From Enterococcus_G camelliae (GTDB taxonomy: Bacteria; Bacillota; Bacilli; Lactobacillales; Enterococcaceae): DNA of 64,000 nt. Position numbers and translations under genes: made by a program. Below, in pieces: positions 16,810-25,227 of this stretch. Numbering within the stretch: the first letter of the stretch is position 1; each line of letters begins with the position of its first letter. Under the pieces are notes generated by a model. That model was given only the letters and a program-made list of their open reading frames with translations, did no database searches and was not told where the DNA came from. The stretch lies in assembly GCF_042685105.1 (NCBI RefSeq), contig NZ_JBHUMO010000056.1, forward strand, positions 82,745-146,744, in the 5' to 3' direction.

Positions 16810-18045
16810 ATGATTGATGCACGTACCATTCGAAAAGATTTTCCCATATTGGATCAACAAGTGAATGATGAGCCGTTAGTGTATTTAGATAATGCCGCTA
16901 CCACTCAGAAACCACAAGCGGTCTTAGATGCGTTGAATGATTACTATCACAAAGACAATGCTAACGTTCATCGTGGCGTGCATACCTTGGCTGAACGCGC
17001 AACGCATACTTACGAAGCAGCACGAGAAAAGGTTCGTGCCTTTATCCATGCCAACAAAACAGCCGAAGTTTTGTTCACACGTGGGACAACCACAAGTTTA
17101 AACTGGGTGGCTCGAAGCTATGGGGATGCGTTTGTCAAGGAAGGCGATGAAATTGTGATTTCCTATATGGAACACCATTCCAACATTGTTCCTTGGCAAC
17201 AATTAGCAATTCGAAAAAAAGCAACGTTGAAATATATCTCCTTAACCGCTGAAGGAACGTTAGATCTGGAAGATGCGCGTAGACAGATAACCGATAAAAC
17301 CGCGATTGTCTCTCTTGCTCACGCGTCCAATGTATTGGGAGTTTTAAATCCGATTAAAGAACTTGCTTCCTTGGCACATCAACATGGCGCCATCATGGTT
17401 GTCGATGGCGCGCAGGCAACTCCGCATATGGCGATTGATGTCCAGGATTTGGATTGTGATTTTTATGCTTTTAGTGGGCATAAAATGTGTGCACCAACCG
17501 GAATAGGAGTATTATATGGCAAACGACCTTTATTAGAACAAATGGAGCCCATTGAATTTGGTGGCGAAATGATTGATTTTGTCTATTTACAAGAAAGCAC
17601 ATGGTCTGAACTGCCTTGGAAATTCGAAGCAGGAACGCCCAATATCGCTGGGGCAATCGGTCTTGGCGCGGCGATTGACTACTTGTCTGAATTAGGCATG
17701 AATCACATTCATCACTATGAAGCCCAACTAGTCCAATATGTACTACCTAAACTACAAGCAATTGAAGGCTTGACCATTTATGGACCATCTGATCCCTTGC
17801 AACGGACAGGAGTGATTGCGTTTAATTTAGAAGGAATCCATCCGCACGACGTCGCAACTGCTTTAGACATGGAGGGCATTGCGGTTCGAGCAGGTCACCA
17901 TTGTGCACAGCCATTACTTAGTTACTTAACGGTTCCTGCAACCGCACGGGCAAGTTTTTATTTTTACAATACTGAAGCCGACTGTGATCGGCTCGTGGAA
18001 GCCATCAAGGCAACAAAGGAGTTTTTCCAACATGGCACTATCTAA
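16810..18045 (+). CDS. sufS: Cysteine desulfurase SufS
   Basis: A 411-residue PLP enzyme that removes sulfur from cysteine as a persulfide for cluster building. The PLP lysine is K225 in SGHKMCAPTGIG. The persulfide cysteine is C365 in RAGHHCAQPLL, in the short-loop form of type II (SufS) desulfurases. YLDNAATTQKP near residue 25 and RGVHTLAERAT are family marks. It starts 2 bp after sufD and overlaps sufU by 14 bp. In Firmicutes its partner is SufU rather than SufE, which matches the next gene. Confidence 0.97.
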   Translation: MIDARTIRKDFPILDQQVNDEPLVYLDNAATTQKPQAVLDALNDYYHKDNANVHRGVHTLAERATHTYEAAREKVRAFIHANKTAEVLFTRGTTTSLNWVARSYGDAFVKEGDEIVISYMEHHSNIVPWQQLAIRKKATLKYISLTAEGTLDLEDARRQITDKTAIVSLAHASNVLGVLNPIKELASLAHQHGAIMVVDGAQATPHMAIDVQDLDCDFYAFSGHKMCAPTGIGVLYGKRPLLEQMEPIEFGGEMIDFVYLQESTWSELPWKFEAGTPNIAGAIGLGAAIDYLSELGMNHIHHYEAQLVQYVLPKLQAIEGLTIYGPSDPLQRTGVIAFNLEGIHPHDVATALDMEGIAVRAGHHCAQPLLSYLTVPATARASFYFYNTEADCDRLVEAIKATKEFFQHGTI

Positions 18046-18511
18046 ACTAGATAATTTGTATCGCCAAGTCATTTTAGACCATTCAAGTCATCCCCATCAT
18101 CATGGGACATTAAAAGATTCTAATCAACACATTGAGATGAACAATCCCACTTGTGGGGATGTCATCCATCTTGAATTGAAAGTGGTCGATCACGTCATTG
18201 AAGCGATTGCTTTTTCAGGAAGTGGTTGTTCAATTAGTACTGCCAGTGCGTCGATGATGACCGATGCCATTATCGGTAAAACGACTGACGAAGCAGAAGC
18301 ATTGATTGAACTGTTTTCTCAAATGGTCCAAGGTGAAAATCCGGATCATACGCAATCATTGGGCGATGCGGCGATGCTCAGTGGTGTTGCGAAATTTCCC
18401 GCCCGAATCAAGTGTGCAACACTCGGTTGGAAAGCATTAGGAAAAGCCCTCGCTAATCCAGAATCGGGAATTGGTGAAAGTGGCTACATTCATAATATAG
18501 AAGAGGAGTGA
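18032..18511 (+). CDS. sufU: Sulfur-transfer protein SufU (Zn-dependent)
   Basis: A 159-residue IscU-like protein that, with bound zinc, accepts persulfide sulfur from SufS. The three cysteines are present in NPTCGDVIHLE, SGSGCSISTASASMM and RIKCATLGWKAL, along with the Gram-positive insert between the second and third that separates SufU from IscU. The frame is open upstream inside sufS, but AAGGAG occurs 10 bp before ATG 18032, giving MALSKLDNLYRQVI, the usual N-terminus. The gene overlaps sufS by 14 bp. Confidence 0.96.
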   Translation: MALSKLDNLYRQVILDHSSHPHHHGTLKDSNQHIEMNNPTCGDVIHLELKVVDHVIEAIAFSGSGCSISTASASMMTDAIIGKTTDEAEALIELFSQMVQGENPDHTQSLGDAAMLSGVAKFPARIKCATLGWKALGKALANPESGIGESGYIHNIEEE

Positions 18512-18516
18512 GAAAC

Positions 18517-19908
18517 ATGGCAGTACCTGAATTAGAAGAATACAAATATGGTTTTCACGACGACGTACAACCTATTTTTAGTACTGGTAAAGGGTTGACG
18601 GAGGAAATTGTCCGCGAAATCTCGCAAGTCAAGGGTGAGCCAGAATGGATGCTCGATTTTCGTTTAAAATCGTTGGACGTTTTCAATAAAATGCCAATGC
18701 AAAAATGGGGTCCAGATTTATCAGACATTGATTTCGATGCAATTAAATATTACCAAAAACCAAGTGATAAACCTGCTCGTGATTGGGATGATGTTCCTGA
18801 AAAAATCAAGGATACCTTTGAGAAAATCGGGATACCAGAAGCAGAACGTGCGTATTTAGCAGGCGCCTCTGCGCAATATGAATCCGAAGTGGTTTACCAC
18901 AACATGAAAGAAGAATTTGAGAAATTAGGAATTGTCTTTACGGACACAGACTCGGCCTTAAAAGAGTATCCAGAATTATTCAAGCAATACTTCTCAAAAT
19001 TAGTCCCACCAACTGACAACAAATTGGCTGCACTGAACTCAGCTGTCTGGTCAGGTGGAACCTTCATTTATGTACCAAAAGGGGTTCGGGTAGATGTCCC
19101 ATTACAAACATATTTCCGTATTAATGCGGAAAACACTGGTCAATTTGAACGGACACTAATCATTGTTGATGAAGGTGCTAGCGTGCATTACGTCGAAGGA
19201 TGTACAGCACCAACCTATTCAAGCAATAGTCTACATGCAGCCATTGTTGAAATTTTCACCTTAAAAGATGCTTACTGCCGTTACACCACCATCCAAAACT
19301 GGTCAGATAACGTATACAACCTTGTAACCAAGCGTGCCCGAGCAGAGCAAGGCGCAACCGTTGAATGGATTGACGGAAACTTAGGTGCAAAAACAACCAT
19401 GAAATACCCAAGTGTCTACCTAGAAGGTGAAGGTGCACGTGGTACAATGCTTTCAATTGCTTTTGCCGGTGCCAACCAAATTCAAGATACTGGTGCAAAA
19501 ATGATTCATAATGCACCCAATACTTCCAGCTCTATCGTCTCAAAATCAATTTCTAAAGACGGTGGCGAAGTAAATTACCGCGGACAAGTTGCCTTTAATA
19601 AGAAAAGTGCAGGCTCAATGTCCCATATTGAATGTGATACGATCATAATGGATGAATTATCCAAATCTGATACCATCCCATTCAATGAAATTCACAATAG
19701 CCAAGTGTCACTTGAACACGAAGCAAAAGTATCGAAAATCTCTGAAGAACAATTGTATTACCTGATGAGCCGTGGACTCAGTGAATCTGAAGCAACTGAA
19801 ATGATTGTCATGGGATTCGTTGAACCATTTACCAAAGAATTACCAATGGAATACGCAGTTGAACTGAATCGTTTGATCAGTTATGAAATGGAAGGTAGCG
19901 TGGGCTAG
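18517..19908 (+). CDS. sufB: Fe-S cluster assembly protein SufB
   Basis: A 463-residue core of the SufBCD scaffold, on which the nascent cluster is assembled. It starts with EYKYGFHDD and carries the SufB marks VVYHNMKEEFEKLG, GGTFIYVPKGVRVDVPLQ, VHYVEGCTAP (the conserved Cys region), NVYNLVTKRA, WIDGNLGAKTTMKYPS, and near the end SHIECDTIIMDELSKSDTIP, with the conserved Cys of the SufB-SufD interface. ATG 18517 is preferred over GTG 18508 because GAGGAG lies 8 bp upstream. Last gene of the operon, followed by a terminator. Confidence 0.97.
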   Translation: MAVPELEEYKYGFHDDVQPIFSTGKGLTEEIVREISQVKGEPEWMLDFRLKSLDVFNKMPMQKWGPDLSDIDFDAIKYYQKPSDKPARDWDDVPEKIKDTFEKIGIPEAERAYLAGASAQYESEVVYHNMKEEFEKLGIVFTDTDSALKEYPELFKQYFSKLVPPTDNKLAALNSAVWSGGTFIYVPKGVRVDVPLQTYFRINAENTGQFERTLIIVDEGASVHYVEGCTAPTYSSNSLHAAIVEIFTLKDAYCRYTTIQNWSDNVYNLVTKRARAEQGATVEWIDGNLGAKTTMKYPSVYLEGEGARGTMLSIAFAGANQIQDTGAKMIHNAPNTSSSIVSKSISKDGGEVNYRGQVAFNKKSAGSMSHIECDTIIMDELSKSDTIPFNEIHNSQVSLEHEAKVSKISEEQLYYLMSRGLSESEATEMIVMGFVEPFTKELPMEYAVELNRLISYEMEGSVG

Positions 19909-19917
19909 TTTCTATAT

Positions 19918-19958
19918 AAAAGCTCTAAACGTTGTTAAATCAGCGCTTAGAGCTTTTT
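19918..19958 (+). terminator. Terminator of the suf operon
   Basis: AAAAGCTCTAA (19918-19928) pairs with TTAGAGCTTTT (19947-19957). Confidence 0.85.
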
Positions 19959-20004
19959 CGTTTTGTCAAAAATTATTTTGGATACGCTTTTGGGTACGTT
20001 TGAG

Positions 20005-20307
20005 TTACATTCCCATGAATTTAGCAAATCGATCCCCAGTTTCTTTGATAGATTGTGGTGTGACGTGAGCATAGATATTCATAGTTGTTTTTATATCTTT
20101 ATGCCCTAAACATTCTTGAACTTCTTTGATAGAAGCACCACTTTCAAATAGCAAACTACAATGAGTATGCCTAAATCCATGAGGGGTAATTTGTAAATCC
20201 ATTGGCGATTTTTTGTAAATCCAATTTAACCAGTCATTTACAGCCTGAGGGTAATACAAATTATTATCTTTGGTTGTGAAAACAAATTGTTCAGGTGAAT
20301 TAGTAGT
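20005..20307 (-). pseudogene. Tyrosine-recombinase (integrase) C-terminal remnant
   Basis: The minus frame is open from a TGA at 20308-20310 down to 20005. It encodes about 100 residues of the catalytic C-terminus of a Tn916/phage-type integrase: HGFRHTHCSLLFESG (Arg-x-x-His box), CLGHKDIKTTMNIYAHV (LGH and catalytic Tyr) and a short tail. The core-binding domain and first catalytic Arg are missing. The photolyase promoter region overlaps its 5' part. It lies at the left edge of the accessory block 20.3-32.6 kb and marks an old integration event next to sufB. Confidence 0.8.
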
Positions 20308-20351
20308 TCACATCACGTATACTAGATAAAAACAAGTGGGAGGAAATGACG

Positions 20352-21758
20352 ATGACTTCAGTAATGTGGTTTCGTAAAGATTTACGACTTTCAGATAATA
20401 AAGCACTAGCAAAAGCTTGTGAGGAATCAGAGGAATTGATTTTATTTTTTCAATTAAATCCAGAACAATTTATCGAAGGCAGTCCTAACCATCAGGCCTT
20501 TTTTTCAAGTGTAGCGTATCTAAAAAAACAAATCGATCAACATCGCCACTTGCATGTTCATTTTGGAAATCCTAAAGATTCATTTAAAGAACTATTGAAG
20601 GCTGTGCCAGAAATTACAGATATTTATTTTAATACTGATGAAACGGGATATGGTGCTACTCGTGATCAAGAAATGCGTACTTTTTTTAAAGAACAAAAGA
20701 TCCAAGTCCACGAATTTATGGATGGGTATCTGCATGGAGCAAGAGAAATTACACGAAATGGTAACTATTACAAAGTCTATACACCGTACTATAAAAAATG
20801 GATCGAGCAAGTGAAGGAAAGTCCAATCGAAGTGAATTTAAGCAAAACGACAGTAAAAAGTCAGCTGATTTTTGAAAAAGAAGAAGCGCGATTCAAGACG
20901 TTTTGTGAGCAATTACCTGTGCTTGACGATCAGCCTTTAGGTGAAGCCTATGCAATAGAACGACTGAAGAAATTTGTCAAAGAAGATCTTAAAGTATATG
21001 ATCAAAAGCGCGATATTCCTGAAGCAGATCAAACCAGTCGCTTGTCTCGTCACTTGCGTACCGGTGAAATTTCGATTCGTACAGTTTGGCAAGCAGTTCA
21101 AAAGGCACCGAATTCGACCGGTAAAACGACATTCGAAAAAGAATTGTGCTGGCGTGATTTTTACCACATGATCTACGTAGCTTTTCCAAAACAAAAAGAA
21201 GAAAGTATCCAAGAAAATTATCGATATGTCGAATGGGAAAATAAACGAGCTGACTTTAAAAAATGGCAAGCTGGTCAAACGGGGTTTCCAATCGTGGATG
21301 CGGCGATGCGTCAGTTGAATGAAACCGGCTGGATGCACAATCGTTTGCGGATGATCACAGCTTCTTTTTTAACTAAGGATCTTTTAATCGATTGGCGCTG
21401 GGGTGAAAAGTATTTTCAGCAGATGCTAGTTGACTATGATCCGGCAAGCAATATTGGCGGCTGGCAATGGGCGGCTTCGACAGGTACCGATGCAGTTCCT
21501 TATTTTCGAATTTTCAATCCGACTACGCAATCCGAAAAATTTGATCCAAAAGGAGACTTTATTCGAACGTTTGTACCAGAGTTAAAAGCAATACCAAATA
21601 AATTTATCCATCAACCTGAAAAAATGACCGAAGCACAACAAAAAGAATATGGGATTCAGTTAGGTGAAACGTATCCGTTGCCGATAGTGGACCATAAAGA
21701 ACAACGTAAAAGAGCACTTGCAAAGTATGAATTTAGTAAAGAAAGAGCACAAGAATAG
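20352..21758 (+). CDS. phrB: Deoxyribodipyrimidine photolyase (class I CPD)
   Basis: A 468-residue flavoprotein that repairs UV-induced cyclobutane pyrimidine dimers using blue light. The N-terminal alpha/beta domain (VMWFRKDLRLSDNKAL, about 3-130) binds the antenna cofactor. The C-terminal helical domain binds FAD: GKTTFEKELCWRDFYHMI, GFPIVDAAMRQLNETGWMHNR, and DYDPASNIGGWQWAASTGTD in translation, with the Trp residues of the electron-transfer chain and FRIFNPTTQSEKFD. ATG 20352 is chosen because ATG 20346 is only 2 nt from GGAGG. It sits beside carotenoid genes, suggesting a light-protection block. Normal length. Confidence 0.95.
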   Translation: MTSVMWFRKDLRLSDNKALAKACEESEELILFFQLNPEQFIEGSPNHQAFFSSVAYLKKQIDQHRHLHVHFGNPKDSFKELLKAVPEITDIYFNTDETGYGATRDQEMRTFFKEQKIQVHEFMDGYLHGAREITRNGNYYKVYTPYYKKWIEQVKESPIEVNLSKTTVKSQLIFEKEEARFKTFCEQLPVLDDQPLGEAYAIERLKKFVKEDLKVYDQKRDIPEADQTSRLSRHLRTGEISIRTVWQAVQKAPNSTGKTTFEKELCWRDFYHMIYVAFPKQKEESIQENYRYVEWENKRADFKKWQAGQTGFPIVDAAMRQLNETGWMHNRLRMITASFLTKDLLIDWRWGEKYFQQMLVDYDPASNIGGWQWAASTGTDAVPYFRIFNPTTQSEKFDPKGDFIRTFVPELKAIPNKFIHQPEKMTEAQQKEYGIQLGETYPLPIVDHKEQRKRALAKYEFSKERAQE

Positions 21759-21765
21759 TATTGCG

Positions 21766-21798
21766 AAAGGACTTACAGTACTGTAAGTCTTTTCTTTT
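21766..21798 (+). terminator. Terminator after phrB
   Basis: A perfect 20-bp palindrome at 21770-21789 (GACTTACAG/CTGTAAGTC) is followed by T-rich sequence. Confidence 0.75.
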
Positions 21799-21808
21799 TG
21801 TTCACTTC

Positions 21809-21837
21809 TTGACTTCAAAAAATAGTTCGATTAGAAT
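21809..21837 (+). promoter_or_regulatory. Promoter of the tetR-ABC operon
   Basis: -35 TTGACT (21809-21814), 17-bp spacer, -10 TAGAAT (21832-21837). Confidence 0.7.
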
Positions 21838-21847
21838 AATAAATAAG

Positions 21848-21866
21848 AAGTGACGAAATGTCACTT
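21848..21866 (+). promoter_or_regulatory. Probable TetR operator palindrome
   Basis: AAGTGAC-GAAAT-GTCACTT is a perfect 7-bp inverted repeat with a 5-bp centre, at about the transcription start and 17 bp before the tetR start. TGAC-n5-GTCA matches the half-site layout I recall for the L. lactis HrtR operator. It is most likely autoregulation by the adjacent TetR protein. Confidence 0.6.
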
Positions 21867-21883
21867 TTGAGGGAGCGAGTAAA

Positions 21884-22480
21884 ATGCCAACACAAACTTT
21901 TTATAATTTAGCCGATGAAAAACGTATGTTGATTGAAGGAAGCTTAATCGATTTGTTCAATGAATTCCATATTAGTCAAGTCAAAGTAGCGCAAGTCGTA
22001 GAAACGACTGGAATCTCACGAGCAGCGTTTTATAAATACTTTGTCAATCTAGAAGATGCTCATCGGTATATTGTCCAAAAATTTGCCAATCAGATCCATC
22101 ATGATATTTTAGATGCAGTCATGGCGACACCAGAAGACATATTCTTTGGTTTGAAAGAATATTTGATAACAAGTCTGACGCTCGATCGTTTGAGCCAAGA
22201 ATTCAAAGGATTACACTTATTGCTTAAAGGAGAGACGACGACTTTATATAAGCGCACAACAGTCGACGAGAGTAAACAATTCATCGGTCAGTGGATGCGT
22301 TTATTAAAACAAAACCAATTTAACATCGAGACGAAAGAAGAAGCACATGCGTTTTTATTCTTTTTAATGGATCTGGTGACAGATTCCATCACTTCAGCGC
22401 TCGTCAATGAATGGACTGAAGATGAACTAGTAGCTGATTTTGATTTTCGAACACAATGGTTAATTAAAGGCTTAAGATAA
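21884..22480 (+). CDS. TetR-family regulator (HrtR/FhtR-like position)
   Basis: A 198-residue one-component repressor. The N-terminal helix-turn-helix reads FHISQVKVAQVVETTGISRAAFYKYF across about residues 25-50, and the remaining ~140 residues form the helical ligand/dimer domain. GAGGGAG lies 11 bp upstream. The genes directly downstream, an ABC permease and ATPase of the HrtBA type, give the order tetR-hrtB-hrtA known for haem-responsive HrtR in L. lactis, so haem is a reasonable but unproven ligand. A palindrome overlaps its start region. Confidence 0.85.
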   Translation: MPTQTFYNLADEKRMLIEGSLIDLFNEFHISQVKVAQVVETTGISRAAFYKYFVNLEDAHRYIVQKFANQIHHDILDAVMATPEDIFFGLKEYLITSLTLDRLSQEFKGLHLLLKGETTTLYKRTTVDESKQFIGQWMRLLKQNQFNIETKEEAHAFLFFLMDLVTDSITSALVNEWTEDELVADFDFRTQWLIKGLR

Positions 22481-22497
22481 AATTGGAGGGATAAATG

Positions 22498-23563
22498 ATG
22501 TTTTTAGCTTTAAACGAAATTCGACATTCAAAACTACGATAGAGTTTAGTGATCGGTGTGATGTTTCTGATTGCTTACTTGGTCTTCTTTTTAACAGGCC
22601 TATCTTATGGGTTAGCGCAAGAATTTCAAATGTCGATTGATAAATGGCAAGCCGATAATGTTATTTTAACAAGTATTTCAAATGATAATTTAAATATGTC
22701 GATGATTACGCAAAAAGAATTCGATGCTATTAAAGCAAGTGATAAAGCAGGCTTAGTTCAAAAACCAGGTATTTTGGTCAAAGGTAATGATCAAGATGAT
22801 AAGGTAAACGTTACGTTTTTTGGAATCGACAAAGAGCAGTTTATTGCGCCAAATATTATTGAAGGGAAAATGTTTAGCGAAAAGAATGAAACAGTGGCCG
22901 ATGAAAGTGTGAAAAAACAATATAACATCAAACTGGGGGATATAGTCAGTGTAGCTGGGACAGATGAAAAAAGTAAAAATCGTTGGATTTACAGATAAAG
23001 CAAGTTACTCTGCCTCACCTGTTCTTTATGTATCGTATGCCACAACGACCGATTTAGGTGGTGCACCCACTAAAAATAACGAACAAATATATAATGCAGT
23101 TGTGACCAGAGGGACTGTCAAAGATCTACCAAAAGGTTTAGAAAAATTAACGATCGCAACATTTATTAATAAACTGCCAGGATACAACGCACAAGTATTA
23201 ACATTTAGCTTTATGATTGGCTTTTTAGTCGTGATTGCTGCTGTCGTGATTGGGATTTTCGTGTATGTACTTACGATGCAAAAAATCAATATCTTTGGTG
23301 TGATGAAAGCTCAAGGGATCTCAAGTGCCTATATCGCACGCTCCGTAATTGCCCAAATGTTCTTTTTAGCTGTCGTAGGAGTCGTTGTCGGGTTGCTTGC
23401 AACACTAGGTTCTGCATTGTTATTGCCTCAAGCCGTACCATTCCAAGTGAATACGATGTTCTTTGTAGGTATTAGTGTCTTGATGGTGGTCATTGCGATC
23501 TTAGGTGCCGTGTTCTCAGTACGCACGATCGTGAAAATCGACCCGTTGAAAGCCATTGGATAA
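22498..23563 (+). pseudogene. HrtB-like ABC permease, broken (stop plus frameshift)
   Basis: A MacB/HrtB-type permease, paralogous to the intact copy at 27823-28890. The start at 22498 (GGAGGG upstream) gives MFLALNEIRHSKLR, then an in-frame TAG at 22540-22542 where the intact copy has Tyr. The frame continues (LVIGVMFLIAYLVFFLTGL) to an A6 tract near 22968-22975, where reading must change phase to resume at KIVGFTDKASY and run to the end. Restart at GTG near 22549 would not repair the second lesion. The extracellular domain and the three C-terminal membrane helices (VLTFSFMIGFLVVIAAVV ...) are otherwise well kept, so loss is recent. Confidence 0.88.
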
Positions 23564-23575
23564 GGAGGAGATTAG

Positions 23576-24265
23576 ATGAAAGCTATTGAATTAAAAAATG
23601 TAACCAAATATTTTAAAGACGGCGACGAAACGATCGAAGCCTTGAAACCCACTAATTTTTCGGTTGAAAAAGGCGAGTTTGTTGCAATCATCGGTCCTTC
23701 TGGTTCGGGAAAAAGTACCTTTTTAACGATCACTGGAGGCTTGCAATCACCTTCTGAAGGAGAAGTATTGATCAACGGACAACCATTTAGTGATAAAAAA
23801 GAAAAGGAACGTGCTAAATTACGATTTGATGAAATTGGTTTTATCTTACAAGCATCAAATCTCGTTCCATTTTTGACGGTCAAACAACAAATGAAGCTTG
23901 TGGATAAAGTGACACGGGCAAAATCTAAAATCGATGTTGAACAGTTATTCGAACAATTAGGCGTAGCAAAATTAAAAAATAAATATCCAGAAGAATTATC
24001 TGGAGGAGAGCGTCAACGAATCGCGATTATCCGAGCGCTTTACAATGATCCAACGATTATTTTAGCCGATGAACCAACTGCGAGTTTAGATACAGAGAAA
24101 TCGTATGAAGTGGTTAAAATTTTAGCAAAAGAAACAAAAGAAAAAAATAAAGCAACGATTATGGTTACACATGATATTCGTTTAGTTGATTTTTGTGATA
24201 AAGTATACGTGATGAAAGATGGCGTATTGACACAAAAAGATCATGTAAAAGCCGAGGAAGTTTAG
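23576..24265 (+). CDS. ABC transporter ATP-binding protein, HrtA/LolD type (copy 1)
   Basis: A 229-residue cytoplasmic ATPase for the adjacent permease. Walker A GPSGSGKST (about residues 40-48), Q-loop ILQASNLVPFL, signature LSGGERQRIAI, Walker B ILADEPTASLD and H-loop VTHDIRLVDFCD are all intact. MacB/LolD/HrtA-type transporters expel haem, lipids or peptides from the membrane. The gene starts 12 bp after the broken permease and 7 bp before the next gene. It is about as long as and very similar to the second copy at 28902. With its permease broken, it may work with the other copy. Confidence 0.92.
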   Translation: MKAIELKNVTKYFKDGDETIEALKPTNFSVEKGEFVAIIGPSGSGKSTFLTITGGLQSPSEGEVLINGQPFSDKKEKERAKLRFDEIGFILQASNLVPFLTVKQQMKLVDKVTRAKSKIDVEQLFEQLGVAKLKNKYPEELSGGERQRIAIIRALYNDPTIILADEPTASLDTEKSYEVVKILAKETKEKNKATIMVTHDIRLVDFCDKVYVMKDGVLTQKDHVKAEEV

Positions 24266-24274
24266 GGGGAAATG

Positions 24275-24682
24275 ATGAAAAAACTAGTCAGAGTAAGTAT
24301 GTCGTATATGATCATTGGATTATTATTTGGGGTTTATTATAGAGAATTGACTAAATGGTTTGATTTTAGTGGGAAAACACAACTAAGTACCCTACACACA
24401 CATACGTTAGTCTTGGGGATGTTTTTCTTCTTGATTGTGTTATTATTAGAAAAAAATTTCCATATTACAGCACATAAATGGTACAAGCGATTTTATATCA
24501 CGTACAATATCGGTTTGGGAATTACCTTATTACTTATGTTGATCCACGGAACAATGACCGTGATGGGGATTGAAAGTTCAGCAGCAATCTCAGGTATTGC
24601 CGGCCTAGGACATATTATCATGACGATCGGGTTAGGTTTTTTCTTTGCTATATTATTTGGTTCAGTAGAAGAGCGTGCGTAG
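24275..24682 (+). CDS. DUF2871-like four-helix membrane protein
   Basis: A 135-residue integral membrane protein with four hydrophobic helices (about 8-25, 42-62, 80-100, 105-130). LLFGVYYRELTKWFDFSGKT and STLHTHTLVLGMFFFLIVLLL match my memory of the DUF2871 family, whose function is unknown. The conserved His residues in LHTHTLVLGM and the pattern of helices recall small haem/quinone-type membrane proteins, which would fit beside haem efflux genes, but this is speculation. ATG 24275 is preferred to 24272 on spacing from GGGGG. Followed by a terminator. Confidence 0.75.
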   Translation: MKKLVRVSMSYMIIGLLFGVYYRELTKWFDFSGKTQLSTLHTHTLVLGMFFFLIVLLLEKNFHITAHKWYKRFYITYNIGLGITLLLMLIHGTMTVMGIESSAAISGIAGLGHIIMTIGLGFFFAILFGSVEERA

Positions 24683-24698
24683 AGCATGTTCTTTTTTT
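24670..24698 (+). terminator. Terminator after the DUF2871 gene
   Basis: AGAGCGTGC (24670-24678) pairs with GCATGTTCT (24684-24692, two G-U), T run to 24698; it overlaps the gene's last codons. Confidence 0.65.
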
Positions 24699-24779
24699 GT
24701 CATAAAAGTAACGTGTTAGTTAATTAGTAGAAAAAAGCGCTTGAATTTGAGCAACAATCTAGGCATGAAAATGGAGATA

Positions 24780-24788
24780 TGCTACACT
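24780..24788 (+). promoter_or_regulatory. Extended -10 promoter of the DUF2177 operon
   Basis: TG-c-TACACT at 24780-24788. A short inverted repeat (CTTATC-AAGT-GATAAG, 24792-24807) follows at the expected transcription start and could be an operator. Confidence 0.45.
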
Positions 24789-24819
24789 TTACTTATCAAG
24801 TGATAAGGGGGAGAAAGGC

Positions 24820-25227
24820 ATGTCACAATTTTTCAAATTATTTTTAACAAGTGCGATTGTCTTTTTGATTTTTGACTTATTTTGGTTGTTGGTGGTATCG
24901 AAAAAAATGTATCAACATTTTATTGGACAACTAATGGGAGAAGTAAAATTGGCTCCAGCAGTGATTTTTTATGTGCTTTATGTGATAGGTGTTGTCTTTT
25001 TCGTATTATTACCAGGAGTCGAAAAACAGAGTATTCTTTATACAATCGGTGCGGGAGCATTATTTGGGTTGATTTGTTATGCAACGTACGATTTGACAAA
25101 TTTAGCCACGCTTAAAGATTGGCCAGTGAAGATGACGATTATCGACCTTGCTTGGGGGACTGGTGTAACCGCTGTGACGTCGGCAATTGTTTATATGATC
25201 CAAGCGAATTTTTTTAAGGGAATGTGA
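24820..25227 (+). CDS. DUF2177 family membrane protein
   Basis: A 135-residue protein with four transmembrane helices. FLIFDLFWLLVVSKKMYQHFIGQLMG, FYVLYVIGVVFFVLLPG, FGLICYATYDLTNLATLKDWP and IIDLAWGTG are the conserved blocks of DUF2177 (PF09945). Members are often found beside photolyase, DUF1295 and fatty-acid-modification genes; biochemical function is unknown. It starts 10 bp after GGGGGAG and its stop overlaps the next start by 4 bp (GTGA-type), so it is translated together with the kinase-DegV fusion. Confidence 0.85.
   Translation: MSQFFKLFLTSAIVFLIFDLFWLLVVSKKMYQHFIGQLMGEVKLAPAVIFYVLYVIGVVFFVLLPGVEKQSILYTIGAGALFGLICYATYDLTNLATLKDWPVKMTIIDLAWGTGVTAVTSAIVYMIQANFFKGM

Noticed and set aside
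22549..22998. Restarted HrtB-like permease from GTG as a functional gene
   Set aside because: It lacks the first membrane-proximal residues and is frameshifted before the C-terminal helices.
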